A DNA stretch of 64,000 nucleotides from an uncultured Clostridia bacterium (GTDB taxonomy: Bacteria > Bacillota > Clostridia > Oscillospirales > Ruminococcaceae). The stretch covers positions 1-64,000 of the forward strand of contig CANRFM010000009.1 in assembly GCA_947629905.1 (NCBI GenBank). Reading direction: 5' to 3'. Positions 37,506 to 46,364 of the stretch are shown in pieces. Made by a program: the position numbers and the translations under genes. Below the pieces are notes generated by a model, which searched no databases, was not told where the DNA came from, and saw only the letters and a program-made list of their open reading frames with translations. Numbering within the stretch: the first letter of the stretch is position 1; each line of letters begins with the position of its first letter.

Positions 37506-39779
37506 ATGATTTGGCAAAAACTGTGGCAGAAAGAAGCGGTGAGGATACCGGTACTTTGTCTGGGTGCTGTTGTGGGGGGCTTTTTGCTGTCTGTAGGGAC
37601 GGTGAGCGGGGTCGCTTCACCGCTTGCGGCAGCCATGGCGGGCTGCTGTGAGCCGCTGTATGCGTTTTGTATTTTGCTCGGCTCACTGGGGGCATATGCG
37701 GTATCCGGTGCTTCGGCGGGGATGCACTATTTGCTGACATTTCTGGTCTGTGTGACCTGCGTGAAAATTCTGCTCCGGGAGAACTTTCGTCCGCATACCG
37801 TCAGCTTTCTGACGGCTGTGAACGGCATTGCAGCGGGTTTCCTGCTTGATCTGGTATTTTACGGCGGCAGCGGCAGACTGCCGCTGTACATCGCAGAGGC
37901 GATGCTGACGGGCGTTGCTGCTTATTTTATTGCGGATGCTGTGGAAGCATTCGGGGCGCACAGGCGCATCACACTTGGGGCAGGGAGAAGCTTTACCTTT
38001 GCGCTGTGCTATTTGCTGATTATTACGGCTTTGTGCGGACTGGATTTCCCGCTCTGTAATGTGGGGAGAATTGCGGGTATCACCGTGACACTGCTCGGAG
38101 CAAAGCAGTTCCGGCAGAACGGCGGAACGCTCTGTGGTGCGCTGACGGCTTGCGGCGTTGTGCTGTGCAGTGTGAAACTGGGGATGCCGCTGCTGTTCCT
38201 GCCGGTGACGGCGATGCTCGCAGGGTTTCTGTACAAGCTGCCGAATGCCCTGTTTATCCCTGTATTTTTCCTGATGCAGTTCATGAGCAGTGCCGTTCTG
38301 GACAGCAGTATCGGGCTGGCAAAAATAGCAGCGGAACTGCTGCTATCGTGCGGTGTCTATGCGCTGTGCAGTCATGTGGAGCTGCATCGGTTTCTGTGTA
38401 TGGACACACCTGCGCCCGTGCAGAGCCGTACTGTATATCAGGAACAGCTTGTCGGGGAGGCTTTGGCGGAACTGCGTGAGGAAACGGCTGCGGTGATGCA
38501 CCGCCTGACCATTGCAGAGCCGGAGGATGCCGTAAAACAGGTGCGCAGCAGTCTTTGCGGCGACTGTAAGAACCGGACTGCCTGTTGGCGGCAGCAGGGG
38601 TCTGCCACGGAACAGGCATTCCGTCTGCTGCTGCATGAGCCTGACCGGGAGCCTTGTCCTGCGGCGATCCGGAACTGCCTGCGTAAGGAAAAGCTCCGGG
38701 CAAGCATGAAAGAAGCCGCACACCGGACAGCTTTACAGCAGATGCAGCGTGTTCATATGCTGCAGAACCGTGCAGTCACGCTCGAATATCTGCACCTGCT
38801 CGAGGACCTTGCAGCGGATTCCGCAAAGCGGCGGGCGGAGCAAATTTGCATACCGGAGACAGAATCGCTTCGGCGCATTTTACAGCAGTGCGCCTGTCCG
38901 GACGCAGCCTGCTTTGTCTACCGGATGCGCAGCGGACGATATGCAGCGGAGATCTACACACGGCAGACGGAATTTCCGGTGTCCTCGGTGCAGACCTTGC
39001 TTGCCAAGAGTCTGGGCGTTCCGGTTTCCGGGGGTGTCATGCAGCAGAACAGCCGCATTTGCTTTTATCAGACACCGCCCTATCATCTTACTTATGCCGT
39101 GCGGAGTGTGAATGCGCCAGCCTGTGAGCGCTGCGGCGACCATGCGGACGGCTTTACGGATGCGGTGGGGGATCAGTATATCGTGCTTTCGGACGGCATG
39201 GGCAGCGGCAGTACGGCTTCGCTTGCTTCGAGAATTGCCGTGCGGACATTCCGGCGGATGGTGTGCAGCGGAATGCCTGCGGAAACGGCAATACGCCTTG
39301 TGAATACCATGCTTTTGACCGAAACGAATACGGAAAATTTTGCAACGCTTGATGTGCTGATGCTCCATGCGGACTCCGGGGAGCTGACACTTTACAAGTC
39401 CGGTGCAGCTGCGACTTTGTTCAGCCACGGGGGACAGGTGCAGCGCATTGCTTCCGGGAGCTTTCCGGTGGGAATCGTACCGGATGCTATGCCCTCCCGG
39501 AAACATATGACGGCAGCCGCTGATGATGCGGTCGTGATGCTTTCGGACGGTATTGGGGAAGCGGAGTATCCCTATATCAAACAGCTCCTCTGGCAAGATT
39601 TATCTTTAGAGGAGATCACGCAGGCTGTCTGCGAGAAAGCTGCGATCTTTCACGGCGGGGAAGTGCGGGATGACATGACTGTCATTATTGCCAGACTTTG
39701 TGCAGAATGTAAGGACGAAATCAGGCAAATTGACAAGAAATCGATGCCGGAGTCTTTGCTTTCCACGGCAAATGCTTAG
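37506..39779 (+). CDS. spoIIE: Stage II sporulation protein E (PP2C-type phosphatase)
   Basis: 757 residues. Ten or so membrane helices (about 12-290) are followed by a central region with a CGDC...C cysteine group (351-360), coiled segments, and a C-terminal PP2C domain (about 545-735) with metal-binding aspartates in LSDGMGSGS (563), LSDGIGE (681) and RDDMTV (722-723). SpoIIE dephosphorylates the anti-anti-sigma factor SpoIIAA to switch on sigma-F in the forespore. The domain architecture and length match the family. ATG after AAGGAGAGGATGGCAG. Confidence 0.93.
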   Translation: MIWQKLWQKEAVRIPVLCLGAVVGGFLLSVGTVSGVASPLAAAMAGCCEPLYAFCILLGSLGAYAVSGASAGMHYLLTFLVCVTCVKILLRENFRPHTVSFLTAVNGIAAGFLLDLVFYGGSGRLPLYIAEAMLTGVAAYFIADAVEAFGAHRRITLGAGRSFTFALCYLLIITALCGLDFPLCNVGRIAGITVTLLGAKQFRQNGGTLCGALTACGVVLCSVKLGMPLLFLPVTAMLAGFLYKLPNALFIPVFFLMQFMSSAVLDSSIGLAKIAAELLLSCGVYALCSHVELHRFLCMDTPAPVQSRTVYQEQLVGEALAELREETAAVMHRLTIAEPEDAVKQVRSSLCGDCKNRTACWRQQGSATEQAFRLLLHEPDREPCPAAIRNCLRKEKLRASMKEAAHRTALQQMQRVHMLQNRAVTLEYLHLLEDLAADSAKRRAEQICIPETESLRRILQQCACPDAACFVYRMRSGRYAAEIYTRQTEFPVSSVQTLLAKSLGVPVSGGVMQQNSRICFYQTPPYHLTYAVRSVNAPACERCGDHADGFTDAVGDQYIVLSDGMGSGSTASLASRIAVRTFRRMVCSGMPAETAIRLVNTMLLTETNTENFATLDVLMLHADSGELTLYKSGAAATLFSHGGQVQRIASGSFPVGIVPDAMPSRKHMTAAADDAVVMLSDGIGEAEYPYIKQLLWQDLSLEEITQAVCEKAAIFHGGEVRDDMTVIIARLCAECKDEIRQIDKKSMPESLLSTANA

Positions 39780-39859
39780 ACTCGTTGTGCAAGTTGCACA
39801 GATTTGAAAGCCAGAAATTATGATAACCTATGAAATTTTGACACGGGCGAGGAAAATAC

Positions 39860-39888
39860 TTGAAACATAGCGCAATTTCTGATAAAAT
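39860..39888 (+). promoter_or_regulatory. Sigma-A promoter for the glg operon
   Basis: TTGAAA (39860-39865), 17-bp spacer, TAAAAT (39883-39888), 21 bp upstream of the glgB ATG. Confidence 0.75.
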
Positions 39889-39909
39889 AAGTATAAAGGG
39901 GGTAAAGCT

Positions 39910-41898
39910 ATGAACGAAATTAACAGCAACCCAAGTAAAACAAACCCGAACGATTTCCCGCTCTATTTATTTTATCAGGGCAAGAATAGTGAAGGCTACA
40001 AATTCTTCGGTGTCCATCCGATCACGGAGGATGGGGTGAAAAAACACCGTTTTCGTGTATGGGCACCCAATGCCGTCAGCATCTCTGTGGTGGGCGATTT
40101 CAATGAATGGGACCGTGAAAAGAACCCAATGGAACTGATTGCAGACGGCGTGTGGGAGGCGGTCATTCCCGGTCTGGCACAATTCGATGCGTACAAGTTC
40201 AGCATTGAAACGAAAACAGGAGAGATCCGGCTGAAATCCGACCCTTACGGCAATCACTTCGAGACCCGCCCTGCGACTGCTTCCAAGATCTATGAGAGCA
40301 GCTATACGTGGAAGGATGCCGCATGGCTGGAGGAAAAGAAGAAGCAGGTCGTTTACAAGAGACCCATGAATATCTATGAGGTGCATCTGGACTCTTGGAA
40401 GCATAATCCGGATGGCACAGTGCCGGATTATCCTACCTTTGCACGGGAAATGGTAACATACCTGAAAAAGATGTCCTACACCCACATTGAATTCATGCCC
40501 CTGACAGAATACCCCTATGACGGCTCGTGGGGCTATCAGGTAACCGGCTATTTTGCGCCGACTTCCCGCTACGGAACACCGGATCAGTTCCGTGAGATGA
40601 TCGATATTTTCCACCAAGCGGGCATTGGTGTCATTTTAGACTGGGTGCCGGCGCATTTTCCGAAGGATGCTTCCGGGCTGTATGAATTTGACGGAACGTG
40701 CTGCTATGAATACACCGACCCGAAGAAGATGGAGCATAAGTCATGGGGGACAAGGGTATTTGACTACGGAAAGGGCGAGGTCTGCTCGTTCCTGATCTCA
40801 AGTGCCTGCTACTGGCTCGATGAATTTCACTTAGACGGGCTGCGTGTGGATGCGGTGGCTTCCATGCTGTATCTGGACTATGACCGGAGAGACGGCGAAT
40901 GGACTGCCAATATCAACGGCGGCAACGAGAACCTCGAAGCTGTGGAATTTTTCCGTCACCTCAATGAAGCCGTATTTGCCAAGCACCCGGATGTCCTCAT
41001 GATCGCTGAGGAATCCACGGCATGGCCTTTGGTGACAAAGCCGACCGACATCGGCGGTCTGGGCTTTAACTTCAAGTGGAACATGGGCTGGATGAATGAT
41101 ATGCTCATGTATATGTCCCTTGACCCGATCTACCGTGCATTCAACCATGATAAGCTGACGTTCTCGTTCTTCTACTGTTTCTCGGAGAACTATATCCTGC
41201 CGATCTCCCACGATGAGATCGTCTACGGCAAGTGCTCCATGATCAACAAGATGCCGGGTCTGGAGGGCGATAAGTTCGCCTCTTATCGTGCATTCCTTGC
41301 CTATATGATGGCACATCCGGGGAAGAAAATGCTCTTTATGGGACAGGAATTTGCACAGCGCAACGAATGGAATTATCAGACGGAACTGGACTGGCAGCTG
41401 CTGAAAGAAACACCCCACAAGCAGATGCAGGACTATGTGGCAAAGCTCAATGCACTCTATCTGGATACACCGGCACTGTGGGACAATGATGATTCGTGGG
41501 GTGGTTTCAGCTGGATCTCCCATGACGACTACAAGCAGAGTGTCATTGCATTCCGGAGAATTGCCGACGACGGCAGCGAACTGATCGCTGTGTGCAATTT
41601 CGTTCCGGTGACACGGGAGGATTACAAGATCGGCGTACCGTTTGAAGGGGAATACAAGCTTGTATTCAGCACGGATGCCAAGGAATTTGGCGGCAACGGA
41701 CTTGCCAAGACTTCCTATGAAACCATTGACTATGGTATGCATGGCTTCGATCAGTGCATTTCCTTGACTTTGCCGGCACTTTCGGTACTCTATCTCAAGC
41801 GTGTGATGAAGAAACAGCGTCCCAAGACTGCTGCCAAGGAAACAAAGGCAGAAGCGAAAAAAAGCAAGGCAGAAGAACCTGTCAGTGCTGAAGAATAA
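39910..41898 (+). CDS. glgB: 1,4-alpha-glucan branching enzyme
   Basis: 662 residues. CBM48 domain ([21 protein letters not shown], about 48-68) then GH13 barrel with the nucleophile in [16 protein letters not shown], the acid in IAEESTAW and the transition-state histidine/aspartate in [10 protein letters not shown]. It introduces alpha-1,6 branches into glycogen. The C-terminal 28 residues (from [10 protein letters not shown]) form a Lys/Ala/Glu-rich low-complexity tail not typical of the family. Start at ATG behind AAAGGGGG. Confidence 0.96.
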   Translation: MNEINSNPSKTNPNDFPLYLFYQGKNSEGYKFFGVHPITEDGVKKHRFRVWAPNAVSISVVGDFNEWDREKNPMELIADGVWEAVIPGLAQFDAYKFSIETKTGEIRLKSDPYGNHFETRPATASKIYESSYTWKDAAWLEEKKKQVVYKRPMNIYEVHLDSWKHNPDGTVPDYPTFAREMVTYLKKMSYTHIEFMPLTEYPYDGSWGYQVTGYFAPTSRYGTPDQFREMIDIFHQAGIGVILDWVPAHFPKDASGLYEFDGTCCYEYTDPKKMEHKSWGTRVFDYGKGEVCSFLISSACYWLDEFHLDGLRVDAVASMLYLDYDRRDGEWTANINGGNENLEAVEFFRHLNEAVFAKHPDVLMIAEESTAWPLVTKPTDIGGLGFNFKWNMGWMNDMLMYMSLDPIYRAFNHDKLTFSFFYCFSENYILPISHDEIVYGKCSMINKMPGLEGDKFASYRAFLAYMMAHPGKKMLFMGQEFAQRNEWNYQTELDWQLLKETPHKQMQDYVAKLNALYLDTPALWDNDDSWGGFSWISHDDYKQSVIAFRRIADDGSELIAVCNFVPVTREDYKIGVPFEGEYKLVFSTDAKEFGGNGLAKTSYETIDYGMHGFDQCISLTLPALSVLYLKRVMKKQRPKTAAKETKAEAKKSKAEEPVSAEE

Positions 41899-41903
41899 AC
41901 CGA

Positions 41904-41957
41904 TTCACATACAGGGAACACCGGGTGGGGCTGCCCGGATGTTCCTGTATGTGTGAA
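41904..41957 (+). promoter_or_regulatory. Long intercistronic hairpin between glgB and glgC
   Basis: The 54-base stretch folds on itself: CACATACAGGGAACA (from 41906) pairs with TGTTCCTGTATGTG, closing on CCGGG...CCCGG. No T run follows, so it is not a classical terminator; it is more likely an mRNA processing or stability element that sets glgB and glgC levels apart. Confidence 0.6.
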
Positions 41958-41984
41958 ATGATATCGTCTATTAGGAGGAGTATT

Positions 41985-43187
41985 ATGAACGCTAAGAAAA
42001 AAGTCATTGCAATGCTGCTGGCAGGCGGGCAGGGAAGCAGACTGTATGCCCTGACGCAGAACGTGGCAAAGCCGGCTGTTCCCTACGGCGGAAAGTATCG
42101 TATCATTGACTTTGCGCTGTCTAACTGCACCAATTCCGGCATTGATACGGTCGGTGTCCTGACACAGTATCAGCCGCTTGTCCTCAATGAGTACATCGGC
42201 AACGGGCAGCCGTGGGATCTGGACAGAATGTACGGCGGCGTGCACGTGCTGTCACCGTTCGAGACCAAAGAGGGTGCGGACTGGTTTCAGGGAACGGCGA
42301 ATGCTATCTATCAGAATATGCGCTTCATTGAACGGTATGACCCGGAGTATGTGATCATCCTCGGCGGCGACCATATCTATAAAATGGACTATTCCAAGCT
42401 GGTGGAGTTCCACGAGAAGAACAATTCCGACGGTACGATCGCTGTCATTGACGTGCCGATGGAGGAGGCTTCCCGGTTTGGCATCATGACCTGTGATGCG
42501 GAGAACCGTGTGGTACGGTTCACGGAAAAGCCGAAGGAACCCGAATCGACTCTTGCATCCATGGGTATCTATTGCTTCACATGGTCGAAGCTGAAGAAAT
42601 ACCTCATCGAGAACGAAAATGCCAACACCGGTTCAAAGGACTTCGGCAAGGATATCATCCCGGCAATGCTTCAGAACAAGGAGAGGCTGTTTGCCTATAC
42701 CTTTGACGGCTACTGGAAGGATGTCGGCACGCTGGACAGCCTGTGGGAAGCCAATATGGACCTGCTGAGCCCGAGTGTTCCGCTTGACCTCTATGACCGT
42801 TCGTGGAAGGTCTATGCCCGCCATAACAATATGCCCCCGCAGTACATCGGCGAAAATGCCAAGATCGAGAACTCCATGATCACGGAGGGTTCGAGCATCA
42901 GCGGTGAGGTGGATTTCTCCGTCATTTTCTCCGGTGTCACCATTGAGGAGGGTGCTGTTGTCAACTACTCCATCCTCATGCCCGGTACGGTCGTGAAGTC
43001 CGGTGCTGTGGTGGAATATGCGATCGTCGGTGAGAATTGCGTGGTAGAATCCGGTGCAAAGATCGGCATCAGCCCTGAAAATATCGAAAACCGTGACGAC
43101 TGGGGCATTGCTGTTGTCGGTCATAATGTAACGGTTTCTTCCAATGCGGTTGTCCGTCCGAAGGACATCATCTCTGAGAATGTGTAA
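41985..43187 (+). CDS. glgC: Glucose-1-phosphate adenylyltransferase, catalytic subunit
   Basis: 400 residues. The pyrophosphorylase loop [14 protein letters not shown] (11-24) and [15 protein letters not shown] are intact, then a C-terminal left-handed beta-helix. It makes ADP-glucose for glycogen synthesis. The ATG at 41985 has AGGAGGAG upstream. Works with GlgD, encoded 12 bp downstream. Confidence 0.95.
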   Translation: MNAKKKVIAMLLAGGQGSRLYALTQNVAKPAVPYGGKYRIIDFALSNCTNSGIDTVGVLTQYQPLVLNEYIGNGQPWDLDRMYGGVHVLSPFETKEGADWFQGTANAIYQNMRFIERYDPEYVIILGGDHIYKMDYSKLVEFHEKNNSDGTIAVIDVPMEEASRFGIMTCDAENRVVRFTEKPKEPESTLASMGIYCFTWSKLKKYLIENENANTGSKDFGKDIIPAMLQNKERLFAYTFDGYWKDVGTLDSLWEANMDLLSPSVPLDLYDRSWKVYARHNNMPPQYIGENAKIENSMITEGSSISGEVDFSVIFSGVTIEEGAVVNYSILMPGTVVKSGAVVEYAIVGENCVVESGAKIGISPENIENRDDWGIAVVGHNVTVSSNAVVRPKDIISENV

Positions 43188-43199
43188 GGAGGCTACATA

Positions 43200-44327
43200 A
43201 TGGGCGTAAATAATAATGTACTCGGTCTGATCTTTGCATCATTGCATGATTCTTCCGTTGTGGAACTGACGAAGAAACGGACCATGGGTTCTGTGATGTT
43301 CGGCGGCAGATACCGTCTGATCGATTTCCCGCTTTCCAACATGGTCAATTCCGGTATTACGGAAGTCGGTGTCATCACCAAATCCAATTACGGTTCTCTG
43401 CTCGATCATCTGGGCACGGGGCGTGAATGGGATCTTGCCCGCAAGAAGGGCGGTCTGAATCTGCTCCCGCCGTTCTCCCAGAGCATCGGCGAGGGCGTGT
43501 ACAGAGGCCGTCTCGAAGCATTGAATAATGTGTGGAATTTCGTGGAATATTCCAACTGCGAATATGTGGTTCTCGCAGACTGCGACTTTGTTGCCAATGT
43601 GAATTTTGCTGAGGTGATCAAGCAGCATATTGAGACCAATGCGGATATTACGGTCGTATGCGGGAAGTATACCTACAGTGAGGATTCCGGTTCGGGTGTG
43701 GATGTCATTCAAATGGATGATACCCGCAGGATCCGTTCCGTGCTGATCGACCCGCAGCTGTCCGGGGAATGCAATATCTGCCTCGATATGTATGTGATGC
43801 GCAAGGATTTTCTGGCAAAACTCGTCAAGGATGCCGCAAGCCGCAATCAGCCCAGTCTGATCCGGGATTGCTTACAGGCAAGAGTCAACGAGTTCAATTT
43901 CATGGGCTATCAGTTTGACGGCTATTTCTCCAGAATAGATTCTGTCAAGAGCTACTATCAGGCAAATCTTGCCCTGCTCAAGCCGGAGAACCGCAATGCA
44001 CTGTTCCTCCCGAATGCCCCCATCTACACCAAGACCGGCGACAACGGTCCTGTAAAATATGGTCTGGAATCCAAGGTGAAAAATTCGCTCATTGCGGATG
44101 GCTGCGTCATCGAGGGGACGGTGGAGAACAGTATCCTGTTCCGTGGTGTCAAGGTCGGCAGAGGCAGCGTGGTGCGCAACTGCGTACTGATGCAGGGAAC
44201 TGCAATTGCTAACAACTGCCAGCTTACCTCTGTCATTACGGACAAGAATGTCACCACGGAGGACGGCAGAGTGCTGACCGGTTCGGAGAGCTATCCTGTT
44301 TATATCGGAAAGAACGCTAAATTATGA
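43200..44327 (+). CDS. glgD: GlgD: regulatory subunit of ADP-glucose pyrophosphorylase
   Basis: 375 residues, homologous to GlgC along its length, with RYRLIDFPLSNMVNSGI and a beta-helix C-terminus. The N-terminal GGxGxRL nucleotide loop is absent (the protein starts MGVNNNVLGLIFASLHDSSV), so it should have little catalytic activity alone. In other Firmicutes GlgC and GlgD form a heterotetramer in which GlgD raises activity. This is a conserved subunit, not a decayed copy. Confidence 0.93.
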   Translation: MGVNNNVLGLIFASLHDSSVVELTKKRTMGSVMFGGRYRLIDFPLSNMVNSGITEVGVITKSNYGSLLDHLGTGREWDLARKKGGLNLLPPFSQSIGEGVYRGRLEALNNVWNFVEYSNCEYVVLADCDFVANVNFAEVIKQHIETNADITVVCGKYTYSEDSGSGVDVIQMDDTRRIRSVLIDPQLSGECNICLDMYVMRKDFLAKLVKDAASRNQPSLIRDCLQARVNEFNFMGYQFDGYFSRIDSVKSYYQANLALLKPENRNALFLPNAPIYTKTGDNGPVKYGLESKVKNSLIADGCVIEGTVENSILFRGVKVGRGSVVRNCVLMQGTAIANNCQLTSVITDKNVTTEDGRVLTGSESYPVYIGKNAKL

Positions 44328-44346
44328 TTTGGAAGGGTGATGAACC

Positions 44347-45765
44347 TTGAATATCCTGTTTGCTGCCAGTGAGGCTGTACCGTTTGCAGCCTCCGGCGGT
44401 CTGGCTGACGTGATCGGGTCGCTGCCTGCTGCCATCCGCAGCAAGGGGCATGACTGCCGGGTCGTCATCCCGCTGTATAAATCCATGCGCCCTGAACTCC
44501 GGGCACAGCTCACATTTCTGACAAATATTACGGTAGATGTTTCGTGGCGGAAGCAGTATTGCGGTATCTTTACAGCGATCTGGAACGGTGTGACGTATTA
44601 CTTCATCGATAATGAATACTACTTCGGGCGTGAGGGGCTGTATGGCTTCTATGACGACTGCGAGCGCTTTGTATTCTTTTCAAGAGCTGTACTGGAAATG
44701 CTGCGCTATATCGACTTTGCACCGGACATCATCAACGAAAATGACTGGCAGACGGCGCTTATTCCGGTATTCTATCAGGTATTCTACAAGTACCAGCAGG
44801 GCTACCAGAATATCAGGCACGTGTTCACCATCCACAATATCCAGTATCAGGGCTGCTACGGCAGGGAAGTACTCAACGAAGTCATGGGCATCCCGCTGTA
44901 TCACATGGGCATTCTGGAATATGACGGTGCGATCAACATGATGAAGGGCGCTATTGAGACGGCGGATAAGATCACGACTGTCAGTCCCAGCTATGCGTGG
45001 GAGATCCTTGACCCGTGGTATTCGCATGGGCTGGACAGAATTCTTGTCAACAAGCAGTATAAGCTCTGCGGCATTCTCAATGGAATTGATACGGAGCTTT
45101 ACAACCCGGCAAAGGATATGCTGATCGCTAAGAAATTCAGTGCATCCCGCCCTGCCGGTAAAAAAGTCTGCAAGGAAGCCTTGCTTTCGGAGCTGGCTTT
45201 GCAGGAGGGAAATGAGCCGGTCATCGGCATTGTGACACGCTTTGTTTCCCACAAAGGCATTGACCTGATCCGTTACGTGTTTGAGGACATTGTCGGCTTA
45301 GGGTATAAATTCGCCATTCTTGGCAGCGGGGAAAAGGTCTATGAGGACTTCTTCTCTGAAATGCAGTGGCGCTATCCGGACAAGGTGAGCGTGACGCTTG
45401 GTTTCCAGCCGGATCTGGCACGGAAAATTTATGCGGGGGCGGATATGTTCCTGATGCCGTCGCAGAGTGAACCCTGCGGGCTGGCACAGATGATCTCCAT
45501 GCGGTACGGTACGATCCCCATTGTGCGTGAGACAGGCGGTCTGCGGGATTCTGTCAAGGATGACGGCGACAAGGACGGGAACGGCTTTACGTTCAAGACC
45601 TACAATGCGCATGATATGTTAGATGCCTGCCGGAGAGCAAAGGAAACCTACGATGTGCATGAGGAATGGAGCAAACTCGTGAAGCGGGCGCTTTCCACAG
45701 ATTTTAGCTGGGAAAGGTCGGCGGATTCCTATATCGGACTGTATAAAGAGCTGTGCAATCATTGA
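44347..45765 (+). CDS. glgA: Glycogen synthase (ADP-glucose type)
   Basis: 472 residues, GT5 family. The N-terminal substrate loop is FAASEAVPFAASGGLADVIG (KTGGLADV-type, Ala and Ser replacing the usual Lys-Thr), and the C-terminal domain has MPSQSEPCGLAQM and the TGGLRDSV loop. It elongates alpha-1,4-glucan from ADP-glucose. The start is TTG at 44347 with GGAAGGG nine bases before; the nearby ATG (44341) is out of frame. Confidence 0.95.
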   Translation: MNILFAASEAVPFAASGGLADVIGSLPAAIRSKGHDCRVVIPLYKSMRPELRAQLTFLTNITVDVSWRKQYCGIFTAIWNGVTYYFIDNEYYFGREGLYGFYDDCERFVFFSRAVLEMLRYIDFAPDIINENDWQTALIPVFYQVFYKYQQGYQNIRHVFTIHNIQYQGCYGREVLNEVMGIPLYHMGILEYDGAINMMKGAIETADKITTVSPSYAWEILDPWYSHGLDRILVNKQYKLCGILNGIDTELYNPAKDMLIAKKFSASRPAGKKVCKEALLSELALQEGNEPVIGIVTRFVSHKGIDLIRYVFEDIVGLGYKFAILGSGEKVYEDFFSEMQWRYPDKVSVTLGFQPDLARKIYAGADMFLMPSQSEPCGLAQMISMRYGTIPIVRETGGLRDSVKDDGDKDGNGFTFKTYNAHDMLDACRRAKETYDVHEEWSKLVKRALSTDFSWERSADSYIGLYKELCNH

Positions 45766-45769
45766 GCAG

Positions 45770-45815
45770 CATAGATAAAAGAAAAGGGTGCGCATTCTAC
45801 GGAATGTGCACCCTT
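45770..45815 (-). terminator. Terminator between glgA and the TSCPD gene
   Basis: A 14-bp nearly perfect stem (45784-45797 with 45802-45815) is followed on the minus strand by TTTTCTTTT, so it terminates the minus-strand gene; its stem may also slow glg transcription arriving from the left. Confidence 0.8.
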
Positions 45816-45819
45816 AATG

Positions 45820-46086
45820 TTATGCGGTGGCTGTGGAAGCTTCATACGCCTCCCGGACAGCTTTGGAGAGCTGATCGGAGCAGGAAGTCTGCTTGTAGCC
45901 GCAGAGAACGCCGCTGAGCTTCTTCTCGATCTCCTCGACTGTGTTGCCCTCGACCAAAATGGAAATGGCTTTCAGGTTGCCGTTGCAGCCACCTGTGAAG
46001 CGGACGTTGTGAACGACATTGCCGTCCAGATCCAGTGCAATCACCTGCGAACAGGTGCCTTTTGTCTTGTATTCGTAGTGAAACAT
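45820..46086 (-). CDS. TSCPD-domain protein (TIGR03905-like)
   Basis: 88 residues, all soluble. The motif CGYKQTSCSDQLS near residue 62-74 and GGCNGNLKAIS in the middle are the TSCPD signature, seen also at the C-terminus of some ribonucleotide reductases; cysteines suggest a metal or iron-sulfur site. Function unknown. Own promoter at 46160-46188. Confidence 0.8.
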   Translation of the reverse strand: MFHYEYKTKGTCSQVIALDLDGNVVHNVRFTGGCNGNLKAISILVEGNTVEEIEKKLSGVLCGYKQTSCSDQLSKAVREAYEASTATA

Positions 46087-46159
46087 GATGATCCTCCTCG
46101 TTTCCTGTTTTTGGTTATTATGTAGCTTGTGGGTTCAGCGTTTTGCTGCTGATATAGCT

Positions 46160-46188
46160 ATTATATCACATTTCCTGATAGAATGCAA
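46160..46188 (-). promoter_or_regulatory. Sigma-A promoter of the TSCPD gene
   Basis: TTGCAT (46183-46188), 17-bp spacer, TATAAT (46160-46165) on the minus strand. Confidence 0.8.
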
Positions 46189-46279
46189 TACCAATTCACC
46201 GCATTATGCGGGAAAAGCATCCTGATTTTGTCAAGGAACACCAAAACAGCTCTCTGCTAACGAAATATTGTAAATTTTT

Positions 46280-46295
46280 TGTGAACATATGCACA
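46280..46295. promoter_or_regulatory. CRP/FNR-like inverted repeat upstream of the GH43 gene
   Basis: TGTGAACATATGCACA, one mismatch from TGTGA-N6-TCACA symmetry, ends 7 bases before the -35 hexamer at 46302. Position fits an activator site, but no matching regulator is in the window and short palindromes arise by chance in AT-rich DNA. Confidence 0.3.
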
Positions 46296-46301
46296 GCAAC
46301 A

Positions 46302-46330
46302 TTGCTAAATTCGTCCAAATTTGTTATAAT
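46302..46330 (+). promoter_or_regulatory. Sigma-A promoter of the GH43 gene
   Basis: TTGCTA (46302-46307), 17-bp spacer, TATAAT (46325-46330), 34 bp before the ATG. Confidence 0.7.
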
Positions 46331-46364
46331 ATTTTTAATAAATGTGATTATTGGAGGAATGCTT

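Noticed and set aside
43200-44327. Decayed duplicate of glgC
   Set aside because: The frame is intact, and the loss of the catalytic loop is the standard feature of GlgD.
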